Part shown: piece after piece, positions 1 through 10,649 of the stretch
Position numbering within the stretch: the first letter of the stretch is position 1
Layout of the letters: the number at the start of each line of letters is the position of its first letter
Program-made: the position numbers and the translations under genes
Assembly (NCBI RefSeq): GCF_021018895.1
Contig: NC_079365.1
Location: 3,241,501 to 3,305,500, forward strand
Length of the DNA: 64,000 nucleotides
From: Seriola aureovittata
Taxonomy: Eukaryota > Chordata > Actinopteri > Carangiformes > Carangidae
Reading direction: 5' to 3'
The notes under the pieces: model-generated
The model's input: only the letters and a program-made list of their open reading frames with translations
What the model was told of the DNA's origin: nothing
Databases searched by the model: none

Positions 1-660
1 TTGGCTGAGGTGTTGTACAGCCTGATGGCAGTGGGAACAAAGGATCTCCTGAACCTCTCTGTTCTGCAGCGCAGTGAGATGAGACGCTCGCTGCACCTGT
101 AGCTGCTTCTCTGTCCTGCCAGAATGTTGTGGAGAGAATGGTTGGTATTGTCCAAGATGGCCTCCATCTTACATTGCATGCATCTCTCCACAACAGTCCT
201 GAGTGAGTCCAGACTCCTGCCCATCACAGACCCAGCCTTTTTTACCAGCTTGACCAGTGTCTCTGTGTTCATGTCTGACATACTGCTGACACAGCAGACT
301 GCAGCATTAAAGATACACTGTCCACCACTGACTGATAAAACATGTGCAGCATTTCACTGCAGACATCAAAGGACCTGAGCCTCCTGAGGAAAAAGAGCCG
401 GCTCTGCCCCTTCAGGTAGATGGCATCTGTGTTCAGGGACCAGTCCAGTTTACTGTCCGGGCGCACACCTAGGTAATTATAAGTGTGCACCACCTCAATG
501 CCCTTCCCTCCCCTTTTGAGGTGTTCAAAAGGAGGCAGTTCTTGTTGCTCCATCACAGATCCCTGTACTCCTCTTCCTGCCCGTTCCTGATACGCGCCAC
601 AATAGCTGTGTCATCGAGTATTTCTGGATGTGGCAGCACTCAGAGTTGTATTCAAAGTCC
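1..660 (-). mobile_element. Decayed LINE reverse-transcriptase fragment
   Basis: Read on the minus strand, 269-556 encodes a stretch typical of the C-terminal half of a fish non-LTR reverse transcriptase: a YNYLGVRPDSKLDWS block followed by LKGQSRLFFLRRLRSF and MFYQSVV. Just upstream (about 600-640) is LDDTAIVARIRNGQ, a relic of the catalytic Y-x-D-D region with one base lost. Downstream the match continues in another frame to position 1 (NHSLHNILAGQRSSY, FRRSFVPTAIRLYN), so there is at least one more frameshift near 270-290. Sequence between the DD block and the YLG block is missing. The copy is therefore truncated, frameshifted and dead, and is cut by the window edge. The clade is uncertain; CR1/L2/Rex1-like is my inference. 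Confidence 0.8.
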
Positions 661-1062
661 CATTTCTTTGTATTTAAAAAATGTGAAAAAAGTCATAATA
701 TTTAGAGAAAAAAGTTGTAATAATACAAGAATAAAGTCCTTACGAGAAATAGAAATGTAAAATTTCAAGAGGAAAAAACATAGAAGAGACTCAGTTTCTT
801 CACAATCTTTTCAGTGTCCTGATGATGATGAGCCAAAAGATGAAGTAGGCTATCTCCTTATTTGTGAAACCTCTGCTGAAATAGTTCACAGGATAAAATT
901 ACAACTTTATTCTCCTACTATTATGACTTTATTCTTGAAATATTATAATCTTATTCTCAAAATTAAGACTTTATTCTCGTAATTTCAGATTTTTTTCCCC
1001 TAATACACGCGCACGCACGTCCGTAAAAGTCATGGCAATAGAACGGTGACGCTTGACCGAGG

Positions 1063-1070
1063 TGACGTAA
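1063..1070 (+). promoter_or_regulatory. CRE/ATF-like site upstream of the repeat-protein gene
   Basis: TGACGTAA lies about 70 bp before the open first coding exon, in a locally CpG-richer stretch (about 1005-1070). No TATA box is evident. Two tiny upstream ORFs follow: ATG at 1031 (five codons) and ATG at 1127 (two codons). Promoter function is inference only. Confidence 0.22.
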
Positions 1071-1285
1071 GAGCTTCAGACCTGTCCACCTTCTCATTTG
1101 CACTTGGACTTGACCTGTGTTAACCCATGTGTTAAAACTTGTCTGTTGGAAAGTTAAACTCTTGTACAGCGGATCCCCTGGAAAAGCTCCCAGATAAACC
1201 TGACTGGAAAACAAACACCTGGAAAACCACTCTGAAGAGACACCTGCGGAAAACTACTGCAAATTTCAACTGCTTAAGACCCCCA

Positions 1286-3678
1286 ATGGAGGAGCACCTG
1301 CTGACCCGGGCACGACGGTGGATCACGTCCTTTGCAGGTAAGACATCTTCTAATTTTTTGACAAATACATTAATTAATCTTCAAGAACCACAAAAATGTG
1401 GTTTCAGTACAAAACTAGCACTAAATTAATGTAAGTTGTTGAATATAAAGATAAAAAAATTAATAGAATGTTAGTGGATATTTGAGGAAAACATAGTTTT
1501 GAGTGATACTCGACGTTTTCTTGTTGTAAAACTTTTATTAGACAGTGAGAACGTGCTCAGTTTCCCGGGACAGGTGTGGAGTGTGGTCACAATTGTGTAT
1601 TGACTTGAAAATAGTGTTATTTTCGTTCGATTGCACCAAATTCTCCAAATTTGGCGTCGAAAATTTAGCAAAAAAGATGGCGACCGGGCCTTTTTTTGAA
1701 AAATGCCAAAAAGATATATTTTTGTTGTGACCATGGAGACGATGGAACAAACGTCGGGAAGTCAGAACGTGCAGGCCGAACCAGACCCGGGATCGTTCGA
1801 TTTTTCACATTTTTTAACTGATTCTCAGACAAACTGCAAAACCGCAGCAACAGAGCAGTATTGTATGTGAATAAAAGTGAACTTAGTGCTATGAGAGTCC
1901 AGTGATCAACTCTTACAGCTTGTACTTGACATGAGGAAATGTCAATTTAATGACATTTCATAACAACTGTACTGAATTGCGATGTGGTATTGTCGCTTTG
2001 GTGGAGATGATGAGAGCGGTTTGTCCTGATGAACTTCATGACAAACCGCTCTCATCTCCTCCTGTCCATCCTGCTCCCTGCGTCCCGCCCGCCTATATGC
2101 AGCTCATCAATAGTAACAGCAGCGTATAGAGACTAGTCTGGTTCACACTAAAGCTTAGCCGTTTCTGTGGTTAATGTGGAGAAGCCCTGCTGTTGTTAAT
2201 GCATGATTTCATTAAAACGCCCGTCGTTCAGCTGTGCGTAATGACGCATGCACTTTAACTGTCCACATCACATGCCTTCATTAAAAAAAGTGACATTAAG
2301 TGTAATTATCAGTCCGATATCTTAGTAATTTACACAATTGATCATAAACCGATGAGTTCACAGTTCAACGGCCTCACGAGGTGCTTTATGCGCATGTTCT
2401 GTATTTTTACGCACGGCTGATCTGGTCGGTGGACTCTGAATCCAGGTTCAAGGTGACGTGAGCAGAGCGGCAAGCTCATTGTCAAGCGATGCTAAAGTGT
2501 GTTTTACAATTAAACGTTTCGGGAGCCACAGTGTTTTGCACACACATTGTTTTATAACCTGTTCTGTCTCTTAAACACTGAGGCGCTGGTGATGAAATTG
2601 AATGACCACATTCCTCCATTCAGTATTGAATCATTTTGGACCATGACTGTGGCCGTGCTCTTATTTTAGGATGGCTGTGATGCGTCTGGTGCAGTTAGAG
2701 TAGATGTACATACAATCTACACCAAACTTTATTATTTACATCTTCTGTTTTTTAAAGAAATGTACAATGTTACATGTTTATTCATTTCTCCCCTCAGGCG
2801 GCTTTTGGCGTTCCAACAATGAACACCCTGATGCTGCGAGTCCTCCTGCTGACCAGGATGGAAGACCTCCGTCTGCTCCGCCCCAGCAGCTCCCATCACC
2901 ACCCTCCAGGATGGAGGGGCAACAACCAGGTCCTAATGCTAGTTTAGCAGTTCTTCATCCTGTTCCTCCTCCTTTCCCACACGCTTCTCCTCTTTTCCCT
3001 CATGCTCCTCCTCCTTTCCCGCACGCTTCTCCTCTTTTACCTCCTGCTCCTCCTCCTTTCCCGCACGCTTCTCCTCTTTTACCTCCTGCTCCTCCTCCTT
3101 TCCCGCATGCTGCTCCTCTTTTCCCTCACGCTTCTGCTCCTTTGCTGCATGGTGCTCCTCTTTTACCTCCTGCTCCTTTGCTGCATGTTTCTCCTCCTTT
3201 CCCACATGCTGCTCCTCTTTTACCTCCTGCTCCTGCTCTTTTCCCACATCCTGCTCCTCTTTTGCCTCCTGCTCCCGCTCCTTTGCTGCATTTTCCTCCT
3301 CCTTTCCTGCATGCAGCTCCTCTTTCGCCTCCTGCTTCTTTGCTGCATGTTCATCCTCCTTTCCTGCGTGCTGTTCCTTTTTTCCCTCATGCTCCCGCTC
3401 TTTTCCTGCTCGTTCGCCGTCCTTTCCCGGATGCTGCTCCTCATGCTGAGGTCAACGTTGGTCTGGAAGAAGACAGGATTGTCATCCCTCGTCTTGAACC
3501 TGAGACCATTGGGCCATCCTTCCTTGACGACAGCTCTTTCGAAGATGCCTCTCCCTCGACTTCTGGTCTCAGCTCCTCCACGAAGAGGGACAGAGAAGAG
3601 AGCGACCAGGAAGACAGCGACCAGGAAGAGGCTGCAGCGAAGAGGCCGAGGTTGTCAGATGACAGCGACTCAGACTGA
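1286..3678 (+). CDS. Unrecognised Pro/His-repeat protein with acidic nuclear-type tail (two coding exons)
   Basis: Proposed CDS is join(1286..1337, 2798..3678): 310 residues plus stop. The donor CAG|GTAAGA at 1337/1338 and acceptor CCCCTCAG at 2797 join in frame to give ITSFAGGFWRSNNEHPD. Residues ~1-66 are a polar lead rich in Pro, Gln and Asp. Residues ~67-233 are a degenerate tandem repeat built on PPAPPPFPHASPLL. The last 77 residues are non-repetitive and acidic (DSSFEDASPSTS, EESDQEDSDQEE) with a basic KRPRL motif before the terminal SDDSDSD; this suggests a nuclear protein with CK2-type phosphosites (inference). The frame is open back to a stop at 1133-1135 with no ATG before 1286. Coding could therefore extend upstream through a spliced exon: 1139-1285 reads as plausible protein (LEKLPDKPDWKTNTWKTT). 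A polyadenylation signal follows at 4119. I recognise no family. It could also be a domesticated repeat or a recent orphan gene. Confidence 0.6.
1338..2797 (+). other. Intron of the repeat-protein gene
   Basis: GTAAGA...CCCCTCAG intron of 1,460 bp. It holds a perfect 17-bp stem hairpin (2009-2056) and no convincing coding exon. The short ORFs on both strands between 1470 and 1850 overlap each other and show no family resemblance. Confidence 0.55.
2009..2056. repeat. Perfect 17-bp inverted repeat, 14-nt loop
   Basis: Arms 2009-2025 and 2040-2056 are exact reverse complements (GATGAGAGCGGTTTGTC). The loop itself contains a small ATGAA-C-TTCAT palindrome, so the hairpin extends inward. Confidence 0.9.
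2961..3440 (+). repeat. Coding minisatellite, ~42-bp unit, pyrimidine-rich
   Basis: Tandem degenerate units of about 42 bp encode PPAPPPFPHASPLL and variants (LLHGAPLLPPAP, FPHPAPLLPPAP). The plus strand is almost purely C/T, with CTCCT and CTTTT blocks. Because of this skew, a second plus frame (Leu-rich) and the minus strand (Lys/Glu-rich) are also open over much of the tract. I treat those as shadows. Confidence 0.9.
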
Positions 3679-3810
3679 CTCTAAAGGACTTCCATACCTT
3701 CTGGAAACAGCAGAGTATCCTTGAGTCCACATTTGCCTTCATTGCTGCCTGACCACAGCTGTCAAGGACTTAACACCAAAGCATCAAGCAGAGTAAATGA
3801 TTGTCAGGCC

Positions 3811-4091
3811 GGCCCTTGCATCTGGCAGGGCTGTTGCCACCCCAAGTAGAGTCTTGCACTGGGGAGCATCTGTCCATTTGATGTTTTGTCTCTTTTCAAA
3901 CCCTGAGGGCTGGCCTTTGCGTCTGGCAGGGCTGTAAATGTCCCAGGTAGCATCTTGCAAAGGGCTTTTTTGTACTTTTGCACACTTTTGTACGGCGGCT
4001 GCATCAACCTCTTTCTTTCTGGGGGCGGGCCTTTGCGTCTGGCAGGGCTGTCCTCAAAGCTGCGGGTAGCCTTTGCATCTGGCAGGGCACA
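3811..4091 (+). repeat. Four spaced copies of a 19-bp motif in the 3' UTR
   Basis: Copies near 3811-3833, 3911-3933, 4027-4050 and 4070-4090 share CCTTTGCRTCTGGCAGGGC (first copy CCCTTGCATC...), three of them followed by TGT. Spacing is irregular (about 100, 115 and 43 bp). They lie between the stop codon and the polyadenylation signal of the repeat-protein gene. Confidence 0.8.
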
Positions 4092-4118
4092 GTACCATTT
4101 TCTTGGTCGTGCATTCAA

Positions 4119-4124
4119 AATAAA
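4119..4124 (+). terminator. Polyadenylation signal AATAAA of the repeat-protein gene
   Basis: AATAAA lies 441 bp after the stop codon at 3678, in the correct orientation. Cleavage would fall near 4135-4150. Confidence 0.55.
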
Positions 4125-4559
4125 AAATAATGGTATTCCTTCTCACAGCACTACTGGCTCCTACTGGTAGGTCTGCAGTCTGCCAGCTGTTGTGTCCTCC
4201 CAGTGAAGCTAATCAGTGGCAAAAGAAAAGGATTGGCTGGCAGCACCGTGTGTCATGGAGGGAGCACATGGCTTTCTGCAGTCCTCCCCAGGTGAAGAGC
4301 ACTGCACTGCACAGGGATGGAGAAGAAGAGTGGTGCAAAAAAGCTCCCAAATCAAGAGGACAAAGCACTTTACTTTCTCACCACCTTTGCTTGCCAATTG
4401 ATTGGACACCGATGCAATATGAGCAAACCTCAGGGAACCTAATGACCAGGAAAGCTCCCCAAAGGCAGTCTGGGTAAAGTCTTCCTGACTTTGATTAGGA
4501 CGCCACCTGAATGTGTTCCTTCAGAGGTTTAAAAATGCCTTCATGTGGCTAAAACGGTG

Positions 4560-4758
4560 TCTGGCCTCCCCCCACAGTCCAAACGTGCAGGTTTATGTTA
4601 TTTGGCGTCTCTAAATTGCGTGTATGTGTGAATGTGTGTGTGAATGGTTGTTTGTCTCTATAAGTCAGCCCTGTGATAGACAGGCGACCTGTCCAGGGTT
4701 TAACCCCTCCCTCGCCCCAATGTGGATTGGGTGGAGCTGATCCCAGCTGACCGAGGGC
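4560..4758 (+). repeat. Dispersed teleost repeat, plus orientation
   Basis: Contains the string family GTGTGAATGGTTGTTTGTCTC ... CCCTGTGATAGACAGGCGAC ... CTGTCCAGGG ... GCTGATCCCAGCTGA, which I recognise as a very common fish interspersed repeat. A second copy lies inverted at 10650-10775. The transposon class is not resolved here. Confidence 0.7.
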
Positions 4759-5945
4759 AAAAAAGGTGAGTATCAGCTTCTGACTGTTTATTGTTTATCC
4801 TTATATTACACATATTTATGTTATTGTTATTATCTACTTGATAATTAGTCTCACTAATCATTTTTTATTTTCCTCTTCCTCTGTCTCCTGAGCTGCTGCC
4901 GTTCACTGTGGACAGAAAAAGTGAGTATGAGCTTCTGACTGAGACAGTGGTCTAGAATAGTCTTTACTATAAAAACAGAGGATATATGCTATACGATATA
5001 ACACTGTATGCTGCACCTGTCTATACATATAATATCACTTGTTTATTAATTCAAAGTTGTTGTTTTTCTGTCTGTCTCACTAACCATTATTTACTGCTCT
5101 GTCTCTTACTCTGACACCTGAGCTGCTGTTTACTGACGACAGAAAAGGTGAGTATGAGAAAGAGGAGTGACCTAGTCTATAGTATAGTCTATGATATGAA
5201 GACATTTGTGTTATTTTGTGAACCTGTTTATCCTTATTACGCATATTTATTGTTATTGTTATTATGTACTTGATCATTTGTCTCACTAACCATTATTTAT
5301 TCTCCTCCTCCTCTGCCTCCTGAGCAGCTGCTGTTCGCTGTGGACAGAAAAAGTGAGTACAAGCTTCTGACTGGAAGAAACAGTGATCTAGAATAGACTT
5401 TAGTATAAAAACAGAGGAAGTAATATTAGCTACACACTGACAGCTACACCTGTCTATACATATAATATCACTTGTGTAATAATTCGTTGAGATTTAATTT
5501 GTCCATCTCACTAACCATTATTTATTGTCCTTCCTTTTTACCACCTGAGCTGCTGCTGTAAACTGGGTGGAAAAGGTGAGTATGATGTATACTAGCTACA
5601 TGCCTGTTTATTCATATTCATATAAAGTCACTTATTTAGCAGTTCAAGGACAATTTGTTTGTCTTACTAACCATTATTTTTTTCTCTGTCTCCGACTTTG
5701 ACACTTGAGCTGTTTATTGAGGACAGAAAAGGTGAGTATGAGCTTCTGACTTAGAGAAAATGACCTACAATATAACATAATGTAGACACAGTAATGTATA
5801 CTAATGTGTATACTAGCGGCATGCCCGTTTATTCATATAATATTACTATTATTATTATTATTATTATTATTAATATTATCTATTGTTCTTCCTTTTTACC
5901 ACCTGAGCTGCTGCTGCAAACTGTGGACACAAGGACGACTACAAA
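4759..5945 (+). repeat. Tandem array of ~7 units with exon-like cassettes
   Basis: Units recur with GTGAGTA-type donors starting at 4766, 4921, 5148, 5353, 5576 and 5732, plus a seventh unit whose cassette begins near 5907 and lacks the donor. Between donors each unit has an AT-rich body (TCTCACTAACCATTATTTA, TTCATATAATATCACTTG), a pyrimidine run and CCTGAG or CACCTGAG, then a 22-28 nt block such as CTGCTGCCGTTCACTGTGG...AGAAAAA, then GTGAGT. Candidate blocks: 4893-4920 (28 nt), 5123-5147 (25), 5328-5352 (25), 5550-5575 (26), 5711-5731 (about 21-22). They are mostly not multiples of three and one contains an in-frame TAA, so they do not form a simple coding microexon series. The array ends in a C-run (about 5950-5961) and an AATAAA at 6001. 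It may be a transcribed non-coding tail, a tandemly duplicated exon, or an ordinary satellite. Confidence 0.75.
5847..5873. repeat. (ATT)n microsatellite
   Basis: ATT trinucleotide run within the seventh array unit. Confidence 0.9.
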
Positions 5946-6009
5946 GGACCCCCCCCCCCCCGTAACTCTCTCAGAGAAACATTATTTTGTTAAATTAAAG
6001 AATAAAAAT

Positions 6010-7185
6010 ATTTATTGGGAGTTTAACAGTGTGTGGACCCACTCTTTTGTGTTCTGTTTAGCTGAAGGAAATTATTTACCATCCTGCCTTAAATGTCCTT
6101 GAATCCCTAGATTTCAGTGTGAGGTACAGCTGTGTATCATCAGCAAAAAAGTGACCAGTTTAAACCAGTTTAGTGCTGTAGACTTAATACCAACCCACTG
6201 TTTGAGATGAGTTAAAAGGATGTCATTATCCAGAGTGCTGAAGGCAGAACTAGGATCTATTAAAACCAAGATGGCATTTTCCCCAGAGTCAACAGAGAGT
6301 AACTTGTAACCTTGTCACGTCCTGTGAAGGGCTGTGAAGTCAGGTTGAAATGGATCCAGGATCTCATTTGTATTCAGGATACCATTGGCCAATACTTATT
6401 TAAACATTTAGCATGGAGGTTATGATTTTTTTAGCAAAGGCATGTTTAAAACATGCAGGGACAGTGCCATAATAACTGGAATGCTAGGTCTAGTTTGGTT
6501 ACTGCTAACTTACCTTATCATTAGCCAAACAGCTTTACTTTTAGTTATCACTTTAAAAATGGCCTGCCAACATTCAGTTGTGAACATGCCTGACAAATGT
6601 AAAGCTCAGTGAAGTTGAATAACTTAGAGACTCTTCTTACCGTCCACACAGTTTCTGGAAACTTCTTCCCTGCTCTGCTGCACATGTGCACCACTGAGCT
6701 GTGTGTTCACTCCAGGAACACAGAGTTAAAAGTCCAGTTTGCTCACGTGAACTTAGTTTCATACCTCCTTCTGGCAAAAAAAGTACATTACCCACATTAC
6801 ATGAGTTGAATTAACAGGATAGTGAGAAATGAGTAACCTACATTAATGTAATTCAAGTAAGAATAGGTATTACCTTTTAAAGTGTAGGGGAAAAAAGGCT
6901 AGAACACTGACACACGTGAACAAGACAAACTGGCTCAGAGTGAAGGGAACACTGAGACCAAATACACTGGGGCTGGGGAGACAATGACACACAGGTGCAA
7001 CACATTAGGGCGGGGTCAAGTAATCACACAGGAGGGAAGCGCAGGAGGGCAGGAAGTGCAGGGACCTGAAACAGGACAAGAGGTGAGTATCAAAATAAAA
7101 CAGGAAACACAAATGGAAAAATGAGGGAAAAAGACAAAAGGGACTTAACTGATGAGGTGTGACAATTAGTGACTTGAATTTGATT
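6010..7185. other. Intergenic, no gene seen
   Basis: No convincing coding potential. The part at 6100-6400 (GTACAGCTGTGTATCATCAGC, GATCTATTAAAACCAAGAT) resembles an interspersed fish repeat, but I cannot assign it. Confidence 0.5.
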
Positions 7186-7440
7186 CAGTGGAGTGACGAA
7201 CTTTTGAGAAGATTGAAGATCAGATGGGCTGCTGTATTCTGGATCATCTGTCAGGGTTGCACTGAGCATGAAGGGAGGCCTTCAGAGGGGCGTTGCAGTG
7301 GTCGAGGTGAGAGATAACCGTGGTCTGAGTTGGACGGTGTAGTGAGTCAGGTTTTTTCTTATGTTGTATAGAGCAAAGAGTCACGACCTGGTCAGAGAAG
7401 GAGAACTGGTCATCAAAACATGACAACCAGGTTTAAGCTT
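7186..7440 (-). mobile_element. LINE reverse-transcriptase relic, related to the copy at 52 kb
   Basis: On the minus strand this reads SCFDDQFSFSDQVV then, after frame breaks, a VISHLDHCNAPLKASLHA block, matching the DDQLSFSDH / ISRLDYCNALLAG region of fish LINE reverse transcriptases. The plus-strand text (GGCTGCTGTATTCTGGA, GCAGTGGTCGAGGTGAGAG) recurs at 52290-52520. Frameshifted and non-functional. Confidence 0.75.
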
Positions 7441-8329
7441 GAAACAGCAAATATGCCTCTGTCATATCAGAGACTCCACATTCACACAAGTGTCAGTGGA
7501 TTTCCTGATTTGCAACATATGTTGAAACTTATTGTCTAAAATATCCTGAGGTTGATCTGATGAAGGGAACCTGTCGGCAGTGAAGGCGTTAGCAGAATGA
7601 TGTTCCCGGAGGTCTGCTTGTTCTCATGTTACAGTAACAAGGTGGGACCTCATCACATATATTTAGTTGTCTTGATAACACTTTGAAGCCGAGGCAGATA
7701 ATCAGAGGGCACAACCCTGCATGTGTGGGACGCCACCTCAATAGCCGGATGTGTTCAGCAGAGAGGGAAGAGGCCGCCCAGTGCAGACCAGTGTCACCAC
7801 CGGACTGGCTGAGCAGCTTCCTGAACAAACCTTCTATCATCCAGTCCCATGGTGGGACATATGGACCACAGAATAAATATCTGTCACAATGCTGAATTAG
7901 TATGCGTTTGATTTAATCATATTAAAGTCTGAAAGCCCTGGACTCTCTCTGGTTCACAGGAAGTGATGTGTGTTTTCTAATAAAACAGAAAAACCCAGCA
8001 CCACCAGCAGAAACTCACAGATTACACTCACATGATCTGAAAATGCAAAAATATCACCACAAGTGCTTAGCACTGAAGATAAAGTCAAAAAAATACCCTA
8101 CATATTTTAATGAAGATAAGACCAAATAGATGTAATATATACGGCCCTCAAGTCAACACTGTGATTTTGAATGTGAAACATACAGTAAAACCACATCAAC
8201 ATATCTTACCTCATTGTTTTGGTCTTATAGATTTCAGACTCTCGGCCCTGTTTCCAGCAGCAGCAGCTGTTTTCAGTGGAAATGCTCTGATAAACTCACT
8301 TTACACGACCCAGCCAGAAACAGACAAAA
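7441..8329. other. Intergenic, nothing recognised
   Basis: Short ORFs on both strands without family resemblance; no RNA gene seen. Confidence 0.5.
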
Positions 8330-8475
8330 ACAGTTAGAGAGCAGCTGGTGAACATAGTGGAGCATTTAGCAGCTAAAGAGCCAAATATTTCTCTCAGGAG
8401 CTGGTGGAGACAAAACCAGAGCTAAAGAGACTGAATATTGGAACACTAAGGCTAATGTTGCTCTGTGTCTGCTGG
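8330..8475 (+). repeat. Dispersed repeat, copy 1 (also at 29.46 kb)
   Basis: AGCTGGTGAACATAGTGGAG ... AGCATTTAGCAGCTAAAGAG ... GAATATTGGA ... GTGTCTGCTGG recurs, diverged, at 29460-29660 in the same orientation. An inverted relative is at 56190-56480. Confidence 0.65.
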
Positions 8476-10649
8476 GTAAGTAGGCAGCTATTTGCTATCA
8501 AGTATTTGACATGATGACATATAAATATTCCACTGACCCCAAGTGGCCAGAAAACCAATAAATGTTGCTTTTAAAAATGATCACTGTAATAGTTTGCAGG
8601 CCTTTGATCAGGTATGTTTTATTTTTAAATTTCGGTGCTTTTTTATTTTCTTCAGCCATCTGCGTTGCAGTAAAGTCCAAGGTACTGATACTGAACACCT
8701 ACAAATGGGTGAAACCTGAAAAATGAGTAGAAGAACATAATAACTAAAAGGCACGAGGGCTCATTAACAGGTGAGATTATGAGAACGATGTGAATCATAT
8801 GCTTTGGCCTTTGTCACCAGATCTAAACCTAAGTGATAGTGCTCTCCTCCACCATCATCAAAACCACTACCAAGGATCTGTGTTAGGGAGCTGAATCTGT
8901 CCTGGGGCCGGACTATGTCTTAGATAGAACTCAGAGTCAGACTTCAGATAGACTGAGTCTAAATTCATCTGATGCACAAATCAGTTTAGTTCTGGACTAT
9001 TTTAAACCAGACTGTGGTGCAATGAATTCTGGGTAAATTAAGACTTTTTTCAATATGAAAAAAATGGCCGACCGAGGAACCCCATCCAATCGCTCAGCTC
9101 CATTTACCCCAGCAGGAAATGTTTGTCTTTAGGAAGAATTCAACAGTTACAAGAATGTTTTACTTTCAAGAGTGAAACAATAAAAAGGAAAAACTCTGCT
9201 TTCAGTCTGCTTTCCCTTCTCTTTGCTCTCTCCAGGACAATATTAGCAAACCACAAATTATGAGCCGTGTCTTTGTTTTTTATTGTGGGGTGCTACTGGT
9301 CAGTGCAGGTGTCACTGATTGTTACCATGGTAACGTTGGTCTTAGGCCTGAATTAGTCTTGGGATAAGGTGTCTAATGTTTTTGGCTTGAAAATGAGGAC
9401 TGGACCAACACTACAGACCAGTCCGACATATCTTTGTGAAACTGGCCCCTAGAATCTCGTGATGGAGCAGTACTTTATTAAGTATCTTTAAGTTGATTTG
9501 CCCATTAATTTGTCAGCCAGTAGCTTCAGCTCCAAAAACACCAGTGTTGATGGTATCTTGCAAAACCTTGTATCAGTCAGACTGTGGTGTTTATTTATAT
9601 GGTGACCTGGGAATGATTCACCCTGCCGACTTTCCATTTGAAAGGCTATCTGTTGTATTAATAGGCTGAGGCAGCAAAGCACACACACACTTTCCGGGTG
9701 GGAGTGTTGTAGGGTGTAACACTCTCTGAATGTTCCTTGTGGAGCGGCAGAACAGGTGATAAAAGCAGGCTGAAAACAGTGAAGATAAGACGTGCTCAGA
9801 CTGTGAAGCTGTTTATTTTCAAAATAACATCTGAATTAAAATGTTGCTACAATGAGAGAAAAATAAATGAGTATTCAGTGTGTTTAGTTGGAGGTGAGTT
9901 CTGCTGACACTTCCACCAGTAGATGGGGATGTTGGCTCATTGTTCAGCCTGAGCAGAAATGAGAACAACAGACCACCAGTGTGCAGCACTGATGAGGACA
10001 AACTGACTCTGGCACCCGGCTAAAATTTAATCTTAATTTTTATTGAGCAAATGACAACAGTTTGATCATCATTTATTGATTGGTTTATAGATATAAATGT
10101 CATGTGACAGCTGAAACTGCACATGCTGTGTGAGGCCAGTCTGGAGTTACATCAGCAGACTGGTTTATTCCTGCACACGACACAGGAATTTGTCCGGCGT
10201 ATATGAGACTGCATGATTTTGACCCTGAGATAATTACAACACAGTAACATAGAAAGATATGTCCAGTAATAGAGTGAAGAGTACAACACATAACAATAAC
10301 ATGATCATCAGTAACGTTACATTATTCTTCTCACGGCTGAAATTTACCTTACATGAATGTTTTCTGTGTGATGTGCACTGAATTTTCAACACTTACATTT
10401 AACCAGGTCACATCTATAAAAAAATAATATACACCAAATACTGAACAAAATGTACTATACGAGGGATCTGCTACTTTTTTCTAACCACATTATAAATTGG
10501 GTGACTGCTGAGGCCCAAAACTGAGAAAAGTAAATAAAAAGTGGAACTTAAGACATCAATAATTAACACTCTTAAATACTTAGTGTAGAAAGAAACATGA
10601 AGATTTAGAATTTTCCTTTAATCTCTGGTCAATTGGTAAAATAAACTGA
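8476..10649. other. Intergenic, nothing recognised
   Basis: AT-rich and low in coding potential on both strands. No gene, RNA or clear mobile element is visible. Confidence 0.5.

Noticed and set aside
2939..3247. Minus-strand Lys/Glu-rich ORF
   Set aside because: It is the complement of the pyrimidine-rich repeat; no splice context, start region or non-repetitive tail supports it.
3002..3724. Second plus-strand Leu-rich ORF of 240 codons
   Set aside because: Out-of-frame reading of the same repeat; the intron junction and coherent acidic tail belong to the other frame.
4893..5735. Reading the cassette blocks as a coding microexon ladder (LLPFTVDRK-like), as in butyrophilin heptad exons
   Set aside because: Block lengths (28, 25, 25, 26, about 22) are not multiples of three, one block has an in-frame stop, and no downstream domain exon such as B30.2 is present.
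4759..5945. CRISPR-like array
   Set aside because: Units are long, diverged throughout and AT-rich, with no identical short repeats or unique spacers, and the genome is eukaryotic.
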